Notes under the pieces: generated by a model | What the model was told of the DNA's origin: nothing | Seen by the model: the letters and a program-made list of their open reading frames with translations, nothing else | Databases searched by the model: none | Shown: one piece after another, positions 57,546 to 64,000 of the stretch | Layout of the letters: every line of letters begins with the position of its first letter | How positions within the stretch are numbered: position 1 is the stretch's first letter | From: Clitoria ternatea | Taxonomy: Eukaryota > Streptophyta > Magnoliopsida > Fabales > Fabaceae | Direction: 5' to 3' | NCBI GenBank assembly: GCA_037962975.1 | Contig: CM075675.1 | Location: forward strand, 104,011,218-104,075,217 | DNA length: 64,000 nt | Program-made: the position numbers and the translations under genes

Positions 57546-60506
57546 TCAATTTGGATTTTGGAAGAATAGGAAAGGTTTTTTTGTTGTTGTAAATAATAGT
57601 CTTTCATTAAAGAAAAGGAACATAATACAATTTTGGGTCACAAACCCAAATAACCACTAACCATCAGAAAGCTATAGGGCCAAAAAATAAACAAGAAAAA
57701 GCGGCCCGCAATTGGTCATCCACACTGCAATGCTGATCATCCTTTCCTCAACTTGTGTAGAGTAAACCTATCAATCCATGTGAACCCTAGCCAAGGTGAA
57801 GGAGGGATGAGCAGCAAAGAACCCTAAATGGAATTATGAAATCGCCATCTTCAGTTAGGAGGGACCTATATCTTTTCTTCAATGAAAGCTTTTCTAACAT
57901 TCAAAATTGGCCTCAACCACCAATTTATACCCAACGAGCCCTCAAGACCCGCCTGCGAGACTTCGTGAGCCGCGCAATTGGTACTTCGCTTAGCCCAGAG
58001 GAAATCGCACGAGGAGAAATACTTCTCGACATGCTTTGATCACTAAGAGATTATCTACTTCAAATAGGACATCCTTAAATTCTAAGTTAGCAGCCAACAC
58101 CATAACTTCCCTTATTGCAAGAGCTTCCGCAACAATCACAGATGGTACCAACACTAGGAAAGTAAACATTAGTACTTTATAGTACCAACACTCTTAACTA
58201 TTTTTATGTTATGTGAATGTATAGTACCTAGATTCTTGAAGACAGTTGTAGCATATAAAGAATCAAGTTGTCATTCAGATATTGCATCCATATACTTAAA
58301 TTGAACTTTAAAATCCCACAAGAAAACAGAAAGAAAATGAACCTAGAAAAATTCGATGCTTAACTAAAGTCAACTAAAGATAATGATTACTAAATAAATC
58401 ATTACAAAATTGATTTGTCATCAAATTAATTTTTATTTATTTTTTAACGGCTAAACTAAGTCTTCCTTAATTATCTTTATTACTTTAATTACTAAGAAAG
58501 ACCTTTGGAATAAAAAATTTCAATGAGAAAAACAAAACTAGGATGAGAACTATTTATAAGGGTTTAACATTTTGTTTTTCTCTGTTATTAGAAAATTTTA
58601 GATGGTGAGACTCGTGCCAAAAACGTTTCTCGCTATGTTTAGGGTTTATTAGAAAACTCTTGGTTCATATGTTTAGGGTTTAAATTAGTAATATGGACAA
58701 ACTTGTTATTTAATTTGTTAAAGAAATTATTTTGCTCATTCTTCATATATACCAAACAATTAACCATAAAGAAAATTTTTATTGCATATTTTTACACTTT
58801 TTTTGATAAAACAACATCTACATATAACCCCTTTTTTTCTTCACAAATTTCTTTCTTATCATTTCTTTTCTCATATATTTCTAACCATCCAAACATAGTG
58901 TTTGTGACCAACATAATGGCCATATCCAATTTTGACAAACTTATCTGGTGACCACAATATATGAGACTTACTTGGTGACCATAAATCATATTTTTTTTAA
59001 GATAAAATTGATTATTTACTCTGATATATACTAAGGGCCACAAAAATATACATTTTAGAGCATAATATAGTTATAAAAATGTGTTACTTGAGTCATCTTT
59101 TTTTGTCAACCTTCCTTTTTAGCTTCTCCCATAACATTATTTGTCTAGTGGGCCTTCAAAATCTTACCCGTCTTCAGAACTCATAAGTAGTGGGTTGTTA
59201 TACCGTGTTGATGTGGCATCCATTAATGGTTCTGCAAAGTCAGGTAGACTCCTTATAGTATCATTAATCGAGTGATGGATTACAGTTCAAGTGGGAGATT
59301 GGAGGGAACATGAGACCCCCAGCCTTCAAGCATTTAAAATAGGCAAGGAGTAAGAATCCCCTTCCCTTCCCTAAAAAAACCATGATCCTCTGGTTATTAA
59401 TGAGCAAGGACTGATTCAAAAGGCGTCATCATTAGACAAGTAATGGATGTTCATAACCTAAGATTACATTAATCAGGATATTCTTTAGCATTGTCTTCTA
59501 ATTTGAGTAATGCATTTTCAAATGGATTTGCCACTCTTCGAGTTAGCTAGGCATTTCCAATATAAATCTTTAACCTCCAAGGTGAATTAAGTATATTTTA
59601 AGAGATATGGATATCTCCCGAGTGAACTGACTACCCCTAGCAATTAATGGAGTTGTTGGAGACTCGATTGACAAATTGTTTAGTATTCCTAGGTCATCAA
59701 TGGCATAAAATGATGTGTCCCTCACCTATCAATCATTTACTCTTCGAGACATAGACAATACTATAACTGCCATGTGTGCACATCTAGGATTGTATAAGAA
59801 AATAGGCTTTTATGATCCAAAACTTCTAAATATGCAACAGTATCGACAGTCACAATGTAATGACTCTTGTTCTGCCTAATAGTTAGATTTGTACGAAAAA
59901 TGCATGTGGTCACAAGGAATTATAGCCTATGTTCCCTTTAAAAGGTTTAACCATCAACATTTGATTTCCCTATTCTTCCTCTTATTCTCTTTGCCTATAT
60001 TTTCATGCTTCCATTGTCATCTTTTCGATCTTTTCAACTTATAGAACCTTTCTCTCCCTTATCTTCTCCAGTGACACCTCTTGTTAATGATAAAAATAAC
60101 AATGTTCATCCAATAATGTTGTAGTGTTCCCCTATAGTGAAATGGTCCCCTCTTTCAATTGTTTCTTCACTTTCATGGTAAGTTTCCCTAAGCCCTTTGT
60201 TTTTTTTGTTTCCATACTTTAGCATAGGTTCTAGCTTACACTTCCATGCCCATGCCCCGATACATGTTTTGGTTTTATTAATATATGAAAAGGTGGTTTT
60301 TTATTCATAAATAAAGGTTTTTAGTAAGAAAAAATGGGTTTCTTGTTGTGTACGTGCTTGCATTTTCAATTCTTTGTGTATATGTGTGTTTGTGTGTATG
60401 TGTTTAGTTTTGACCTTTTACTTACCATTGATTGCATATATTTGTTGGCAATTAAATGTTCTAACTTAACATATAGTTTTGATCTTAAGTTCCTATAAAT
60501 GCAATT
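57546..60506. other. Spacer, no gene identified
   Basis: A 67-codon frame at 57836-58039 (ending SPEEIARGEILLDML) has somewhat gene-like composition but matches nothing I recognise. 58640-59000 and 59100-60250 show no coding signs. From 60328 the local repeats described at 60328-61630 begin. Confidence 0.35.
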
Positions 60507-60610
60507 TGATCTGGTCTCGATATTGGCACATGGGAAAGAAGGTAATTTCAGTTGTTCTCACTCACTTACCGGTGTCGTAGGTAAACCTCCAAACTCTAAA
60601 CCCGTATCAG

Positions 60611-60649
<39 letters not shown>

Positions 60650-61131
60650 GAAATTCCAGGTCAGCACTTAACACACCGGAAAGCATCCATGTCACCCGAC
60701 AAATAGTACAAGGTACAGGTATGGGAGAACGTTCACAGGAGACGCGGAGGTGCCCACGTCATGTGTCAGAATCGTACAGACACAGTGTACAATTGGTCCC
60801 TTAACCCTAAAAAACTTCATTCTCCGCATGCACATTCACAACTTTAGTACGTTAGACTCATTCTCAAACTTACGCTTCAGAAACCTTGAATTCCTTTTCC
60901 GGTTATTGACTTGAGTGTCGGAGAATTTTTACAGGTGACACCACCTTTCGCCCCTCATCAACGCAAAAGATTAGTGTGAAGGATCTTCAGGACACCAAGA
61001 CCTTTATTTTCCCACTAAGATAAAGGACACAATACCTGATACCCATTGTACAGGTGTATAAATTACTTGAAACAGAGAACATTTGTGGCTGGTCCCACAC
61101 CGGATCCTTGACCCTGGTTCAGACCAGTTCA
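60507..61131 (+). mobile_element. Small-family solo LTR (625 bp)
   Basis: Starts TGATCTGGTCTCGATATTGG, ends CAGACCAGTTCA. Flanks CAATT (60502-60506) and CAACT (61132-61136) are a target duplication with one mismatch. The uninterrupted local repeat at 61546-61590 shows the empty site (AAATGCAATTGCATAAGG). Landmarks: TTGACTTGAGTGTCGGAG, ACAGGTGACACCACC, TTTCGCCCCTC. An (AT)n run sits at 60618-60648. Confidence 0.8.
60616..60648. repeat. (AT)n microsatellite
   Basis: About sixteen AT units inside the solo LTR. Confidence 0.9.
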
Positions 61132-61630
61132 CAACTGTATAAAGAGAGTTTCTTGTGCTCATAGTGGTCTTATCCACTCAAACCTACATAGCAATTGACA
61201 TTTTTAATCCTTTGTGTGTACATGCTCTCTCAAACCTAAGAAAAGAAAAGGTGTCTTGTGTACATGCTTACATTTTCAATCATGTGTATGTGTGCTCTCA
61301 CTCAAATCTAAGAAAAATGGTTTCTTGTTGTGTACATGCTCATATTATTATGTGTGTGTGGGGTTTTTTTTTTTACTCATAGTGATCTTATCCACTCAAA
61401 CCTAAATAGCAATTGACATTTTCAATCCTTCATGTGTGTGTGTGTACGTGTGTTTAATTTTAACCTTTTACTTACCATTGATTGCATATATTTGTTGGCA
61501 ATTGACTATTCTAACCTAACATATAGGTTTGATCTTGAGTTCCTGTAAATGCAATTGCATAAGGAGGGTTTTCTTTTGCTTATAGTTGTCTTATCCACTC
61601 AAACCTAAATAACAATTGACATTTCCTATT

Positions 61631-62871
61631 ATTGTTCTTAATTTTTAATGTCAAAATGCAAACAACATGTTAAATCTTTTGATCAATTGCAAACAAATAT
61701 TAGTGTAGTTGATTAATGAGTAAACTTGTTTTCTTAATTATTCAGATTCAAATCTCAATGATATGAGAACGGTAGTTGCATGTCATATCCTATGTCCCCA
61801 AGTATGTCCCTAGTATGGCTAAAGCCTTCTTAGCTATATTGGCATAGTCTCTATTTCAGGTATACGGGATATGCTTTATGACACCGGATACTACAAGTTA
61901 TATACCAGTATAAACATGAAAATACCGACATCATGCACTTGGTGAAGCACAAAAAATTGTTCATTTTAAATATTCTCATTTACTCACTTGTTAATTGCTG
62001 AAGTTTTGTTGTGTGCATAAAATGCTGTGAAACCTCTTGTATAGCGATATTTAAAATTAAAGGATAAGTGCAATGAATAAATTTTGACCTCTTAATTATG
62101 ACCCATCATGTGACAGTATGAAATAACCACTTCTCAATGTCCCTCTAAGTATAAATTATCACCATTCTTGACTTTCTAAAAATAAGAACGATCCAAGGAG
62201 ACTGCCTATTTGTTTTTAAGTCCAACGATTTGGGCATGAAAAATATAAAACCCTTGGATAAAGGGGAAACATGTCCTTTAACAAAAGAGAACCACATTTA
62301 CTTCCAACTCAATGAAATGCCTGTGTCTTTCATCCAAATGTTTCGTCAACACTGTTGAGAAAAGTTGCAATCATCATATACATAAACTACATATTATGCA
62401 TTAATGAGTCAAAGTTAATTTTATACACCTTATTAATAGAACGTTAGAACTGTATGACTTCCAATTGGTTTTACAAACTTCTATGTTCCGTCAACTAATT
62501 CTTAGGTGAAGCATTTGAAAATCGGTGTCCAAATCAGGGCATAATAAAATAGAACAACAATTCAATTTAGACAACATAACTTGGCCACAATTTCAAGCCA
62601 TGCCCTTCTATAACAACTAAAGGGAGGGAAATGCATACTCTTCTAAGTTTTTACCTAAAATCAGGGTTAGCTTGTACCAAATGAGTTAGTTTATTTCAAT
62701 ACTGCGTAACAATTTTCACACATCCACTAAATTTTTCTAGCAAACATACTTATAAGAAACAAAAGTATAATATGTCTGAAAATTGACAACTGCTGCTTTT
62801 TCATGGCTACTTTATAAATTCAGTTCAAATACCGAGATTGAACTCAGCTAATAGTTCGAACATAGAATTAA
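61631..62871. other. Intergenic DNA, no gene seen
   Basis: No coding region or complete element recognised on either strand. Confidence 0.4.
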
Positions 62872-63048
62872 GAGGGTGTTTGGTTTGCAGTTGGGGAAAC
62901 AGAATTGGGTTGAAGTAAAAAATTTAAAGGTTGATATTGATCATTTACGCCGTTCGAGACAATTAAAACTCCGTTTGACCGTAGGACCAAAAATGTCCTT
63001 CTCCTCAACGGAGCCCAACCTCCGTTTGAAGCATTCCCAAACAGCCTG
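62872..63048 (+). mobile_element. Tourist-like (PIF/Harbinger) MITE, 177 bp
   Basis: Ends GAGGGTGTTTGG and CCAAACAGCCTG form 12-bp terminal inverted repeats with two mismatches; target duplication TAA at 62869-62871 and 63049-63051. The 3-bp TAA duplication and GG(G/C)TGTTTGG ends are typical of Tourist elements. Non-coding. A truncated relative lies at 9294-9404. Confidence 0.75.
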
Positions 63049-63051
63049 TAA

Positions 63052-64000
63052 AAGGTATTAGCAATCTTGCTTTCAGAAATAAAGTGAAAGTATAAATCAT
63101 GCACCCATCCGTCAGGTTCATCAGTTACTAATTAATGTCAATGCCCTGCAACCATCTATCAACTAATAAAAATTACTATTTGTAACATTTCTCATCAGTT
63201 CAGTATGTTTTACCTTACTTTAAAATAGTGAATTGTGAACCACAATTTTAACTTTACAAGTAGTTTGTCATCATAAATATGTCTACGCTAAATATGATTC
63301 ACGGAGGACCGAAGAATTCTTCATCAATTCTATTCAATGATCTAATAAGCAACTGGATCAATCTTATCTGAAACTAGATCATCGCAATTAAGTATTTTAA
63401 AAGTAAAACAGATGGTGATTCACCACTAAGTTGTAAAAATAAAAAACAATATATTTCATTGCAGAGTGTGAGAAGGAAACCATCACAAACATAGTGAGAT
63501 ATTCACAGCTATGAGACAAGCTACAACCCGAATTCTATAACTCAACTATGAAAACGTACAAACCAATTGAATACGTTCAGCACATTCTAGGAAATTACAA
63601 CCATTCAACATCAAATTTAATGCCTCCCCTGTTAGAAATAAATTATATGATTTGGCTTGCACTATGCAACATTATCTTCAGATCTGCTACCCAAAATACA
63701 GGCTAACACTTGGCATTCATTCCACACCCTATCAGCACAACATAACTTGCATAATGACAGTAATTATTGGATCAATGACACAATTAACATAGGTCGAAAT
63801 CAATCGAAACTATAGTCATCAAAAATCACACACTATCTCATTCAATTCAGAATATGGGTGAAGAGAGAGGGTTACTGCCACAGAGTTTGCGAGGTTGAAA
63901 TCATGTCCACGGACTTCCTCAACCACGAAACTCTAGCCCCTTTCCTAAACATCTCTAACAAGCTTTACAATTTTTCCCCCCACACTTACTATAACAGCTG
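63052..64000. other. Right edge of window, no confident gene
   Basis: Less AT-rich than its surroundings. A short minus-strand frame, 63952 to the stop at 63872, could be the last exon of a gene entering from the right (see findings), with 63200-63870 as its 3' untranslated region. Not certain enough to call. Confidence 0.3.

Larger units (their letters stand above)
60328..61630 (+). repeat. Local repeat cluster interrupted by a small-family solo LTR
   Basis: A block of about 105 bp (ACCTTTTACTTACCATTGATTG to TAAATGCAATT) occurs at 60412-60506 and 61464-61556. A second block (GTCTTATCCACTCAAACCTA...ATAGCAATTGACATTT) occurs at about 61166, 61386 and 61588. A third (TTTCTTGTTGTGTACGTGCT) occurs at about 60339, 61249 and 61320. 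(GT)n-rich stretches accompany them. Confidence 0.75.

Noticed and set aside
57836..58039. 67-codon open frame ending SPEEIARGEILLDML
   Set aside because: No recognisable family, no intron or promoter evidence, and it lies in a spacer with nearby pseudogene debris. Kept as a note only.

Overview
The window is plant nuclear DNA: AT-rich, with genes split by GT-AG introns, and most of its length is transposable elements. The two gene families are trichome birefringence-like (TBL) O-acetyltransferases and a leucine-rich-repeat receptor-like protein (RLP). The elements are Ty1/copia retrotransposons with about 190-bp LTRs, large LTRs starting TGTRAYAT and ending TTACA, a Cassandra TRIM carrying 5S rRNA sequence, a Helitron helicase relic and MITEs. 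Together they indicate a eudicot. The SIRE/Maximus-like LTR and the repeated ATCGAT-centred words recall legume genomes, but that placement is inference.

Layout. 1-1030 holds the last three exons of TBL gene A. 2245-8714 is copia element 1, with target duplication AGATG, gag, and a pol broken by two stops. 9412-11691 holds an old small LTR and a minisatellite interrupted by solo LTR A (11692-14835). 16272-16921 is an unidentified repeat and 17093-20087 is solo LTR D. 22786-24416 is TBL gene B, five exons, apparently intact, followed by a hAT-like MITE. 25685-36077 (minus strand) is an RLP gene whose two remaining coding parts are separated by copia element 2 (27794-35606), itself interrupted by a solo LTR (32041-33672). 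36371-36919 is a long imperfect palindrome. 39057-50572 is solo LTR B, interrupted by Cassandra (40284-41167), solo LTR C (42630-45760, reversed) and solo LTR E (46074-49785); B itself lies inside an older small LTR. The rest holds a Helitron relic, two more small solo LTRs (54264-54880, 60507-61131), a degenerate RLP fragment, a Tourist-like MITE and featureless AT-rich DNA.

How it fits together. The host genes appear to be a small TBL tandem array (two copies, same strand, about 21 kb apart) next to an RLP locus, spread apart by retrotransposons. Eight LTR insertions survive only as solo LTRs with no internal domain. Six of these eight have exact 5-bp target duplications (A, B, C, E, the 54264 element and the LTR inside copia 2), which allowed the nesting order to be read from sequence alone; D and the 60507 element have duplications with one mismatch.

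Most unusual points: (i) both copia elements carry the same ordered series of six small hairpins after the primer site, with stem sequences that differ and loops that recur; (ii) their coding regions are almost identical while their LTRs and leaders are very different; (iii) both leaders carry an antisense tRNA-like sequence; (iv) the RLP halves are still in matching splice phase although the intervening LRRs are missing; (v) several unrelated LTR families each carry an array of their own short palindromic word.
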